Source of the DNA: Pseudomonadaceae bacterium
Lineage (GTDB): Bacteria; Pseudomonadota; Gammaproteobacteria; Pseudomonadales; Halomonadaceae
Direction: 5' to 3'
DNA: 35,380 nt
Assembly: GCA_012727935.1 (NCBI GenBank)
Contig: JAAYGA010000331.1
Span: 1-35,380 of the forward strand
Part shown: positions 27,148-35,380 of the stretch, one piece after another
Layout of the letters: each line of letters opens with the position of its first letter
How positions within the stretch are numbered: the first letter of the stretch is position 1
The notes under the pieces: generated by a model
Database searches by the model: none
Told to the model about the DNA's origin: nothing
Seen by the model: only the letters and a program-made list of their open reading frames with translations
Made by a program: the position numbers and the translations under genes

Positions 27148-28503
27148 ATGGATTTATTACACACTGTTTTTTCGCTTATTATCACGCTAGGCATTCTTAT
27201 TACCTTCCACGAGTTCGGTCACTTTTGGGTGGCTCGCCGCTGTGGTGTTAAAGTGCTGCGCTTTTCGGTTGGTTTTGGCAAACCTTTGCTGCGCTGGCAC
27301 GACAAGCAAGGCACCGAATACGTGATTGCCGCCTTACCCTTGGGCGGTTATGTAAAAATGCTGGATGAACGTGAAGGCAATGTACCCGAAGCCTTAGCCG
27401 ACCAATCTTTTAATAGCAAAAGTGTGGGCCAGCGTTTTGCCATAGTTGCAGCAGGGCCTTTGGCTAACTTTTTACTGGCAATCGTTGCTTACTGGTTTAT
27501 TTTTATTGTTGGTACGCAAGTGCCTGCGCCGCTGGTTGGGCAGGTGGAAATTGGTTCACCCGCTGCCTTGGCAGGCTTAAGGCAGGGCGATGAAATTTTA
27601 AGTGTAAATGGCAATGCCACCCCTAGCTGGCAAGAAGTGGGGCTAGGCTTGCTAGCACGCATGGGCGAAACCACCCAAGTCACTTTAAATGTACAAAATG
27701 AACAAGACAGCTATCAGCGTGAATTGAGTGTGCAGCTTACCCAGTTTTTGGCGGGGCAAGAACAGCCCGACCCTTTTGGCACCCTTGGCATTAATCCTTG
27801 GCGGCCTGAAGTAGCGCCAGTGTTGGGCGCAATTCAAGCCTCAGGCGCAGCAGAAGAGGCAGGGTTGCAAGCTGGCGATAAAATTACTGCGGTTAATAAC
27901 CTGCCCATTAACAGCTGGGCGGCTTTAGTTGAACAGCTGCAAACTAACGCCAATACAGAACTGTATTTAACCCTAGAAAGAAACCAGCAAACCTTGCAAC
28001 TGGCCGTTACACCCGGAGTTAGGCTGCTAGACGATGGCCGTGAAGTGGGCTTTATTGGCGCTGGTGTACAAATGCCAGAATGGCCAGCGGAACTCTTGCG
28101 TGAGCAGCGTTTTGGCCCAATAGATTCACTGCTACGCGCCTCGCAAAAAACCCTAGACATGAGCTGGTTAACCTTAAATTCGATTGGCAAAATGGTGACT
28201 GGTTTAATTAGTCCCCAGAACTTATCTGGCCCCATTACCATTGCACGGGTTGCCAGCGATTCAGCACGTTCTGGCTGGGAAAGTTACATTAGCTTTTTAG
28301 CCTATGTCAGCATTAGTTTAGGCATACTGAACCTGCTGCCCATTCCTGTGCTTGATGGTGGGCATTTGCTTTTTTATGCTATTGAAGCCATTCGACGCAA
28401 ACCAGTGGCTGAAGCCGTGCAAGAAGCGGCCACCCGTGTTGGCGTACTTATGTTGGGTAGTTTAATGCTGCTGGCTTTTTACTTTGACCTGCTGCGCCTT
28501 TAG
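27148..28503 (+). CDS. rseP: RIP zinc metalloprotease RseP
   Basis: HEFGHFWVARRCGVKVLRFSVGFG, two PDZ-like regions, NLLPIPVLDGGHLL. Confidence 0.97.
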   Translation: MDLLHTVFSLIITLGILITFHEFGHFWVARRCGVKVLRFSVGFGKPLLRWHDKQGTEYVIAALPLGGYVKMLDEREGNVPEALADQSFNSKSVGQRFAIVAAGPLANFLLAIVAYWFIFIVGTQVPAPLVGQVEIGSPAALAGLRQGDEILSVNGNATPSWQEVGLGLLARMGETTQVTLNVQNEQDSYQRELSVQLTQFLAGQEQPDPFGTLGINPWRPEVAPVLGAIQASGAAEEAGLQAGDKITAVNNLPINSWAALVEQLQTNANTELYLTLERNQQTLQLAVTPGVRLLDDGREVGFIGAGVQMPEWPAELLREQRFGPIDSLLRASQKTLDMSWLTLNSIGKMVTGLISPQNLSGPITIARVASDSARSGWESYISFLAYVSISLGILNLLPIPVLDGGHLLFYAIEAIRRKPVAEAVQEAATRVGVLMLGSLMLLAFYFDLLRL

Positions 28504-28651
28504 GTTATTAAAGCGTGTGAATTAAAGTTTAAGGCGTTAACCGCCCATTATTTTTTACTGCTGCCTTGTTTGCATACAGGCTTTTACATTACTGTTGGTA
28601 GCTGCCATTAAAAGGCAGAGTAAATACCCACTAAAACGGATACTGAACAGC

Positions 28652-31042
28652 GTGAAACTTCGCAATTCAATTTTTTTTACTCAATGCCTACTGCTAGTAT
28701 TCACCTTAATCAGTGGTGCTAATTTAGCCGCTGCCGACCGCACCTTTCAAATGGAAGACCTGCGTATTGAAGGCTTGCAACGGGTTTCACCGGGCACAGT
28801 TTTTTCAGAACTGCCCCTGCAAACCAACGAGCCAATTAGCTTAATGCAAATCACCCAAGCCACTAAGCAGCTGTTTGCTACTGGCTTGTTTGATGACGTT
28901 GCCGTTTATGAAGACAATAACCAACTAGTGCTGAAGGTTAAAGAACGCCCCACCCTGCAAAAGCTAAAAATTGAAGGCAACAAAAAAGTAAGCACCGAAG
29001 ACCTAACCAAAGGCTTAACACAGGCTGGGCTAGAAGAAGGGCAAATTTTTCAGCGTTCAACCCTTGATAAAATTAAATTAGAACTTGAGCGTATGTACCA
29101 CGCCCAAGGCCGTTATAACGCAAAAATAACCAGCGAAGTGGAAACACTGCCCCGTAATCGGGTTGCAGTTAAAATCACCATTGCCGAAGGCAGTGTGGCC
29201 GCTATTCGGCGCATTAACCTAGTGGGTAACCACAATTACAGCAACAAAGAACTGCTGAAAAACTTTGAGTTAAACCAAACCCAAGGCTGGACTTTGTTTT
29301 CATCGGCCGATCAATATTCCCGTGAAAAATTAGGTGGCGACTTAGAGCGCCTCAGGTCTTGGTATTTAGACAAGGGTTACCTACGCTTTAATGTGGAATC
29401 GACCCAAGTATCTATCAGCCCCGACAAACAAGATATTTTCATTACCGTGAATGTGTTTGAAGGCGACCAATACAAGGTTAGCGAAGTTGAACTGGCAGGT
29501 GAACTTATTTTAGAAGAAGCACAGCTTGCAAGTTTAATACGCCTAACGGCAGGCGATGTATTTTCTCGTAGCGCCATGACTGCCTCAAGTGAGGGCATTC
29601 GCAGCCGCTTAGGCATTGAAGGCTACACTTTTGCTGAAGTGAATGGCCGCCCCGACATTGATGATGAGAAAAAAGAAGTAAAACTGACATTCTTGGTTGA
29701 TCCAGGCCGCCGCAGCTATGTACGCAGAATTAACTTTAATGGCAATATCAGCACCAAAGATGACGTGTTACGCAGGGAAATGATTCAACTTGAAGGCGCT
29801 TCGGCCAATACCGATTTAATTCAACAATCTAAACAACAGCTAGAACGCCTTGGCTTTTTCAGCAGCGTTAACGTTGAAACGCAACCCATTGCTGGCAAGC
29901 CCGATTTAATCGACGTCAACTACACAGTAGAAGAACAGCCCTCGGGTTCTATTTCTGCCAGCGTAGGTTATTCACAATCCAGCGGCGTAGTGTTTGGTGC
30001 TGCTTTATCGCAAAACAACTTTTTAGGCACAGGTAATATCGTTAGCCTAGGCGCTAACCGCAGTGATTACCGAACCAGCTATAACTTTTCTTATTTAAAC
30101 CCCTATTACACCATTGACGGTGTTTCCAGAGGTTTTAATATGTTTTACCGTGAAACCGACTTTAAAAATGAAGACTATGGTATTTCAAGCTATGCCACCG
30201 ATGCCTATGGTTTTAACGTCACCTATGGCTACCCCATTTCACGCTTTAGCCGTTTAAGTTTATCGCTAGGTTTTGACAACACTAACGTTAAAGCAGAAAG
30301 ATTGGTGGCTTCAGATTTTATTTTACTCGATGATATTCGTGCGTTTAATGCGCTGCATGGTTTAGAGTTTTTTAACTATAAACTTACGGGGCGCTGGACA
30401 AAAAACCAACTGAATCGCGGCATTCTTGCCAGTGCCGGCAGCTACCAAAGTTTAAGCTTAGAAGTAGCAACCCCAGGTTCTGACTATGAGTTTTTTAAAG
30501 CCAATTACCGTGGCCAAAAATATTTTCCTTTAGCTGACAGCTGGTCACTTAAATTTAAAACCGATTTAGGTTATGGTGGCGGCCTAAGCAGCCAATACAA
30601 CCAACTGCCTTTTTATGAAAACTACTTTTCAGGTGGTTTAAGTTCGGTGCGTGGTTACCGTTCCAATAGTTTGGGGCAACGTAGCACACAAACTGACGGC
30701 TTAGGTGGCAATACAAGAGAAACAACCAACGCCTTAGGTGGCAACGTGTTAATTGAAGGCTCTGCTGAGCTTATCTTCCCCCTACCCTTTATTGAAGATC
30801 AGCGTTCGATGCAAACCAGCTTTTTTATTGATGGTGGTAATGTTTTTTCTACCCAATGTGTACCCGGGCATAACAGCTGTATTAAAGGCATAGAACTAGA
30901 TGATATGCGCTATTCAGCAGGTGTTAGCTTAACTTGGCTAACGGCTATTGGCCCTTTAGCCTTTAGCATTGCTCAGCCACTTAACGATGGCCCTAAAGAC
31001 CGTACTGAATTTTTCCAATTCTCACTTGGACAAACCTTCTAA
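28652..31042 (+). CDS. bamA: Outer membrane protein assembly factor BamA (GTG start)
   Basis: Signal peptide, POTRA repeats, C-terminal barrel with VRGYRSNSLG. GTG 28652 (MKLRNSIFFTQCLLLVFTLISGANLAAADR) is preferred over TTG 28595. Confidence 0.94.
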   Translation: MKLRNSIFFTQCLLLVFTLISGANLAAADRTFQMEDLRIEGLQRVSPGTVFSELPLQTNEPISLMQITQATKQLFATGLFDDVAVYEDNNQLVLKVKERPTLQKLKIEGNKKVSTEDLTKGLTQAGLEEGQIFQRSTLDKIKLELERMYHAQGRYNAKITSEVETLPRNRVAVKITIAEGSVAAIRRINLVGNHNYSNKELLKNFELNQTQGWTLFSSADQYSREKLGGDLERLRSWYLDKGYLRFNVESTQVSISPDKQDIFITVNVFEGDQYKVSEVELAGELILEEAQLASLIRLTAGDVFSRSAMTASSEGIRSRLGIEGYTFAEVNGRPDIDDEKKEVKLTFLVDPGRRSYVRRINFNGNISTKDDVLRREMIQLEGASANTDLIQQSKQQLERLGFFSSVNVETQPIAGKPDLIDVNYTVEEQPSGSISASVGYSQSSGVVFGAALSQNNFLGTGNIVSLGANRSDYRTSYNFSYLNPYYTIDGVSRGFNMFYRETDFKNEDYGISSYATDAYGFNVTYGYPISRFSRLSLSLGFDNTNVKAERLVASDFILLDDIRAFNALHGLEFFNYKLTGRWTKNQLNRGILASAGSYQSLSLEVATPGSDYEFFKANYRGQKYFPLADSWSLKFKTDLGYGGGLSSQYNQLPFYENYFSGGLSSVRGYRSNSLGQRSTQTDGLGGNTRETTNALGGNVLIEGSAELIFPLPFIEDQRSMQTSFFIDGGNVFSTQCVPGHNSCIKGIELDDMRYSAGVSLTWLTAIGPLAFSIAQPLNDGPKDRTEFFQFSLGQTF

Positions 31043-31058
31043 TTTAAAGGATAAAACC

Positions 31059-31583
31059 ATGAAAATTAATCGCTTAATTACTGCTTTTTTATTGGTATTT
31101 TTATTAAGCCTAAGCTTGGGTGTAGCAGCCAATGATTTTAAATCGGCGCGGGTTGCCGTGCTTGATTGGCAGGGTGCTTTAATGGAGTCGACCAAAGTTA
31201 AGGACGAGTTCAAAAAAGCTGAGCAGCAATTAAGTGGTGAACAAGCTAGAGCAAGGCAACTAGCAGAAGAAGGACGCAGCCTGCAAGAGCGCCTACAACG
31301 CGACGCCTCTATTATGAGTGAAGATGAGCGCCGTAAAGCAGCGCAACAAATAGAGCAAAAAACCCAAGAGTTTCAATTTATTGCTTCCAGACTACAAAAA
31401 CAGCTGCAAGAAATGCGTCAAGAAATTGTTGAGCGTCACCGCCCAACCCTTGAAAAGGCTGTAAACGAAGTCATTGAAGAGTATAAAATAGACATCCTTT
31501 TAGACAGACAGGCGGTTGCTTTTGCTCGTCCACAGTTTGATTTAACGCAAGCTGTTGCTAAAAAGCTTAATAAGGTGAAATAA
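31059..31583 (+). CDS. skp: OmpH/Skp-family periplasmic chaperone
   Basis: Signal peptide MKINRLITAFLLVFLLSLSLGVAAND; coiled coil; bamA-skp-lpxD order. ATG 31059 with AAAGGA upstream. Confidence 0.92.
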   Translation: MKINRLITAFLLVFLLSLSLGVAANDFKSARVAVLDWQGALMESTKVKDEFKKAEQQLSGEQARARQLAEEGRSLQERLQRDASIMSEDERRKAAQQIEQKTQEFQFIASRLQKQLQEMRQEIVERHRPTLEKAVNEVIEEYKIDILLDRQAVAFARPQFDLTQAVAKKLNKVK

Positions 31584-31591
31584 CATTAGCC

Positions 31592-32626
31592 ATGAAAACT
31601 TTTACACTAGCCGAATTAGCCGCTTACTTAGGTGCTGAACTACACGGTGACCCTAACTTTTCAGTCACCGGTTTGGGCAGCCTTAAAACAGCCACTAAGC
31701 AGCAGGTTAGCTTTTTAAGCAATCCTAAATACACCAGCCAGCTTAAGCATTCACAAGCAGGGGCCGTGCTACTTAAACCTAGCCAAACCAGCCAATTTCA
31801 AGGCAACATTCTTGCCTTAGCCAACCCCTATTTGGGCTTTGCTAAGCTTAGCCATTTATTTGACGATGATCGCCCAACTGCAGGGCAAGTGCATCCAACC
31901 GCCATTGTTGCCGCCGATGCAACCCTTCACCCAACCGTTCACCTAGGCCCTGGGGTGGTCATTGAATCGGGCTGTACTCTTGCAGCTGGCGTGGTTATCG
32001 GTGCTCATTCGGTTATTGCTAAGGGTTGTAGTATTGGCGAAAATACCCACCTTTACCCAAGGGTTACCCTCTACCGTCGAGTGCAGGTAGGTAAAGATTG
32101 CATCATTCATTCAGGCGCAGTAATTGGTGCTGACGGCTTTGGGTTTGCGCCCACCGGCGCTGACTGGATAAAAATTGCCCAGCTAGGCAAGGTAATTATT
32201 GAAGACAAGGTTGAAGTGGGTGCTAATTCAACCATCGACAGAGGCGCTTTAGGTGACACCCTAATTTGCCGTGATGTAAAAATAGACAACCTAGTACATA
32301 TTGGCCACAACGCCAAAATTGGTGAACACACCGCTTTGGCAGCCTTTGCAGGTATTTCAGGCTCTACCGATATTGGCGCTAACTGCCTTTTGGGTGGACA
32401 CAGTGGTTTTGCTGGCCACATTAAAGTTTGTGACAATGTACAACTTACCGGCATGGCGATGGTAACGGGCTCAATTACAGAACCTGGCACCTATTCTTCA
32501 GGCACAGGTTTACTGCCGAGTCTTCGCTGGCGTAAAAGTGCTGTGCGCTTCAGACAACTAGAAGAACTTAATCAAAAAGTTAAGAATCTTGAAAATCAGC
32601 TCCGGCAGCTTACTGACCCGGAATAA
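31592..32626 (+). CDS. lpxD: UDP-3-O-(3-hydroxyacyl)glucosamine N-acyltransferase
   Basis: 344 aa. Left-handed beta-helix hexapeptides; VIGADGFGFAP; NSTIDRGALGDT. Confidence 0.96.
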   Translation: MKTFTLAELAAYLGAELHGDPNFSVTGLGSLKTATKQQVSFLSNPKYTSQLKHSQAGAVLLKPSQTSQFQGNILALANPYLGFAKLSHLFDDDRPTAGQVHPTAIVAADATLHPTVHLGPGVVIESGCTLAAGVVIGAHSVIAKGCSIGENTHLYPRVTLYRRVQVGKDCIIHSGAVIGADGFGFAPTGADWIKIAQLGKVIIEDKVEVGANSTIDRGALGDTLICRDVKIDNLVHIGHNAKIGEHTALAAFAGISGSTDIGANCLLGGHSGFAGHIKVCDNVQLTGMAMVTGSITEPGTYSSGTGLLPSLRWRKSAVRFRQLEELNQKVKNLENQLRQLTDPE

Positions 32627-32704
32627 AATAATAGCCCTGAACTTTCAGGCGCTCAATAACTTAACGCCAATCCTATTTTTAGCGTTTTTTAGAGGCAAAA
32701 ATCC

Positions 32705-33145
32705 ATGATTATGGATGTTAACGAAATTAGAAAATACCTTCCTCACCGCTACCCTTTTTTATTGGTTGATAGGGTAACTGAGTTTGAACTAGGCAAATCC
32801 ATTGTCGCCTACAAAAACATTACGGTTAACGAACCTTATTTTTTAGGCCACTTTCCAGAACACCCCATTTTTCCAGGGGTATTAATCATTGAAGCTATGG
32901 CACAAGCTGCCGGTATATTGGGCTTTAAAACGGTTAATAAATTACCAGCAGACGGCCACCTTTATTATTTTGTCGGCTGTGAAAAAACCCGTTTTAAGCG
33001 CCCTGTGGTGCCGGGTGATCGCTTAACATTAGAAGCCAGCGTGCTACGTGAAAAGCGTGGTATCTGGGTGTTTGCTTGCCGCTCTCATGTTGACGGTGAA
33101 CTGGTTTGTGAAACTGAAATAACCTGTGCGGAGAAAAAAGTTTGA
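32705..33145 (+). CDS. fabZ: 3-hydroxyacyl-ACP dehydratase FabZ
   Basis: [34 protein letters not shown]. An alternative in-frame ATG is at 32711. Confidence 0.97.
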   Translation: MIMDVNEIRKYLPHRYPFLLVDRVTEFELGKSIVAYKNITVNEPYFLGHFPEHPIFPGVLIIEAMAQAAGILGFKTVNKLPADGHLYYFVGCEKTRFKRPVVPGDRLTLEASVLREKRGIWVFACRSHVDGELVCETEITCAEKKV

Positions 33146-33915
33146 GTCTAATTCATGCTACCGCACTAATAGACCCATCAGCGCAACTGGCAGACGATGT
33201 TGAAGTAGGTCCCTATTCAATTATCGGCCCTGAAGTAGTGATTGGCGCTGGCACGGTTATTGGCCCTCACGTGGTTATTAAAGGCCCGACCACCCTAGGT
33301 GAACGCAATCGTATTTTTCAGTTTGCAAGCGTAGGAGAAGATTGCCAAGACAAAAAATACAAGGGTGAACCCACCCGTTTAGAAATGGGCGATGACAACG
33401 TGGTGCGCGAAAGCGTCACCCTGCACCGTGGCACCTCACAAGATTTAAGCCTAACTAAAATAGGTAATGGCAACTTATTTATGGCTTATTCACACGTTGC
33501 CCATGACTGTGTTGTAGGTAATAACTGCATTCTAGCCAACCAAGCCACCTTGGCTGGGCACGTTACCTTAGGTGATTTTGTTATTTTAGGCGGGCTGTCG
33601 GCTATTCACCAATTTAGCCGTGTGGGTGCTCATGCCATGTGCGGCGGCGGCTCCATTATCTTAAAAGACATTCCTGCCTACGTTATGGCAAGCGGTCACC
33701 CTGCTGAAACACACGGCATTAACTACGAAGGTTTAAAGCGGCGGGGCTTTTCTAAAGAAGCCATGCAGGCTTTGCGTAACGCCTATAAAGTGGTGTTTCG
33801 CCAAGGTTTAAACCTGCAAGATGCTATCAGCCAAATTGAATCTAATCTTGTCTTGCCTGAAGTGCAGGTATTTTTAGACTCCATTAAAAATTCAACCCGT
33901 GGCATAACCCGTTGA
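33142..33915 (+). CDS. lpxA: UDP-N-acetylglucosamine acyltransferase (TTG start)
   Basis: Hexapeptide repeats; [29 protein letters not shown]. The TTG overlaps the fabZ TGA; GGAG lies upstream. Confidence 0.96.
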   Translation: MSLIHATALIDPSAQLADDVEVGPYSIIGPEVVIGAGTVIGPHVVIKGPTTLGERNRIFQFASVGEDCQDKKYKGEPTRLEMGDDNVVRESVTLHRGTSQDLSLTKIGNGNLFMAYSHVAHDCVVGNNCILANQATLAGHVTLGDFVILGGLSAIHQFSRVGAHAMCGGGSIILKDIPAYVMASGHPAETHGINYEGLKRRGFSKEAMQALRNAYKVVFRQGLNLQDAISQIESNLVLPEVQVFLDSIKNSTRGITR

Positions 33916-35048
33916 AAATTTATCTTGTTGCTGGAGAAATTTCCGGCGATATCTTAGGTGCAGGTTTAATTACTGAACTCAAAGCCCTCTACCCTACCGC
34001 TGAATTTCGCGGTATGGGTGGCGAACTAATGAAAAACGAAGGCTTAACCAGCCTTTACCCACTAGAAACTTTGTCAATTATGGGCTTGCTAGAAATACTT
34101 AAACACCTGCCCAAGCTAATTAAAGTAAGAAAACACCTTTACCAAGATGCTTTAGCTTGGGGTGCTGATCTAATGATTGGCATAGATTCCCCCGACTTTA
34201 ATTTAGGTTTAGAAAAAAAACTGCACGAACACGGCATGAAAACCGTGCATTACGTTAGCCCTTCGGTTTGGGCTTGGCGACAAGGCCGCATTAAAGGCAT
34301 TAAAAAAAGTGTCGATTTAATGCTTGCATTACTGCCTTTTGAAGCCGAATTTTACCACCAACACCAAATGCCCGTTACCTTTGTTGGTCACCCAACAGCC
34401 GACAAAACACCCATAGAGCCTAACAAAACTGCAGCACGCCAAGCTTTAGGCTTAACAGAAGAGCACCCCATTATCGGTTTGTTGCCCGGCTCTCGTGGCG
34501 GTGAAGTGGCACGTTTAGGGGCTTTATTTTTACAAACAGCCCAACAACTAAAAGCACTGCACCCACAAGCAGTCTTTTTGTTACCCGCCGCTTCAACTAA
34601 ACGCTATGCAGAAATTCAGCAGCTATTAATAGAACACCCCATCAAAGATTTACAGCTCATTCAAGGCAAAGCAGACCTAGTTTTACAAGCAGCCGATGTG
34701 TGCTTAGTTGCTTCTGGCACCGTGGCTTTAGAGGCACTTTTTTGCAAAACCCCCATGGTGGTTAGTTACAAACTGGCCCCCTTTACTTGGTGGGCTTCTA
34801 AATTCATGTTGAAATCTAAATGGGTGAGTTTGCCTAACCTGCTAGCCCAAAAAACACTGGTACCTGAACGCTTACAAGACCAAGCCAATGTTACTCAGTT
34901 AACAAAAGACCTAAATCAATTAATTACTCAGCCAGCAGTGGCTAACCAACAAACTCAAGCCTTTTATGCTATTCATCAACAACTTAGGTGCAACGCCAGC
35001 AAACAAGCAGCTAAGGCTATTGCAGCACTTTTAAATAGACAAACCTAA
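33912..35048 (+). CDS. lpxB: Lipid-A-disaccharide synthase (TTG start)
   Basis: VAGEISGDILGAGLI; YVSPSVWAWRQGRIK; LLPGSRGGEV. The TTG overlaps the lpxA TGA. Confidence 0.96.
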   Translation: MKIYLVAGEISGDILGAGLITELKALYPTAEFRGMGGELMKNEGLTSLYPLETLSIMGLLEILKHLPKLIKVRKHLYQDALAWGADLMIGIDSPDFNLGLEKKLHEHGMKTVHYVSPSVWAWRQGRIKGIKKSVDLMLALLPFEAEFYHQHQMPVTFVGHPTADKTPIEPNKTAARQALGLTEEHPIIGLLPGSRGGEVARLGALFLQTAQQLKALHPQAVFLLPAASTKRYAEIQQLLIEHPIKDLQLIQGKADLVLQAADVCLVASGTVALEALFCKTPMVVSYKLAPFTWWASKFMLKSKWVSLPNLLAQKTLVPERLQDQANVTQLTKDLNQLITQPAVANQQTQAFYAIHQQLRCNASKQAAKAIAALLNRQT

Positions 35049-35066
35049 GCAGGCAAACCCAAACCA

Positions 35067-35380
35067 ATGAAAAAAAACCCACCAGCGCCTTTAACCGCCG
35101 CTGAAATTCCTTACCAAGGCTTGTTACTTGCAGGTGTTGATGAAGCAGGCCGTGGGCCTTTAATTGGTTCCGTGGTGGCCGCTGCGGTTATTCTTGATCC
35201 AAACCAGCCCATTTTTGGCCTAGATGATTCTAAAAAGCTGACTGAAAAAAAGCGTGAAGCTTTGGCAATAGAAATAAAACAAAAAAGCCTAGCTTGGGCA
35301 ATAGCAGAAGCCAGTGCCGCAGAAATTGACCAACTGAATATTTTACAAGCCAGCTTTTTAGCCATGCAACGGGCGATTGA
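35067..35380 (+). CDS. rnhB: Ribonuclease HII (truncated by window end)
   Basis: [43 protein letters not shown]...[13 protein letters not shown]. RNase HII signature; no stop before the window end. Confidence 0.94.
   Translation, partial: MKKNPPAPLTAAEIPYQGLLLAGVDEAGRGPLIGSVVAAAVILDPNQPIFGLDDSKKLTEKKREALAIEIKQKSLAWAIAEASAAEIDQLNILQASFLAMQRAI

Noticed and set aside
27489-28241. Minus-strand ORFs opposite rseP, including a 135-aa ORF
   Set aside because: Composition-driven antisense ORFs over a well-supported rseP.
28533-28556. GGCG-TTAAC-CGCC followed by a distal T6, after rseP
   Set aside because: Only a 4-bp stem with a gap before the T-run; too weak to call a terminator.
32670-32692. AACGC...GCGTTTTTT in the lpxD-fabZ gap
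   Set aside because: Five-bp stem with a long loop immediately upstream of the fabZ SD; insufficient to call an attenuator.
1-35380. CRISPR arrays, tRNA/rRNA genes, IS elements, prophage, toxin-antitoxin or defence islands
   Set aside because: No supporting repeats, RNA gene signatures, transposase/integrase ORFs or terminal inverted repeats were seen; the window is essentially conserved core genome.

Overview
This 35.4-kb window is a gene-dense stretch of a gammaproteobacterial chromosome and is mostly housekeeping. Left block: a pilV-like remnant, fimT/gspH pseudopilin and priA on the minus strand, then rpmE and a malic enzyme on plus, mrcA/PBP1A on minus, and pilMNOPQ-aroK-aroB-damX on plus. 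Middle: two small acidic hypothetical proteins in convergent orientation, a YffB/ArsC-like protein, glnD and map (the last three on minus). Right block: rpsB-tsf-pyrH-frr-uppS-cdsA-dxr-rseP-bamA-skp-lpxD-fabZ-lpxA-lpxB-rnhB (truncated by the window end) on plus. I saw no tRNA, rRNA, CRISPR, IS element, phage or defence cassette. The most interesting signals lie in leaders and start sites rather than in novel proteins. (1) glnD is preceded by three tandem copies of a 14-bp unit that each carry an ATG. This creates two 5-codon mini-ORFs (MSVNL*, MNVNL*) chained by ATGA overlaps into glnD (MSVNY...), and the only Shine-Dalgarno is placed for the first mini-ORF. (2) The rpsB leader is long and structured, with an 11-bp closing helix starting at the predicted TSS. 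(3) The pilM leader has a small ORF with a good SD and alternating AAGCAA/TTGCTT elements. (4) The malic enzyme leader has mutually exclusive hairpins. (5) The pilV-like remnant is frame-disrupted at an A9 tract. All calls come from reading the sequence and the supplied ORF track; no database search was run.
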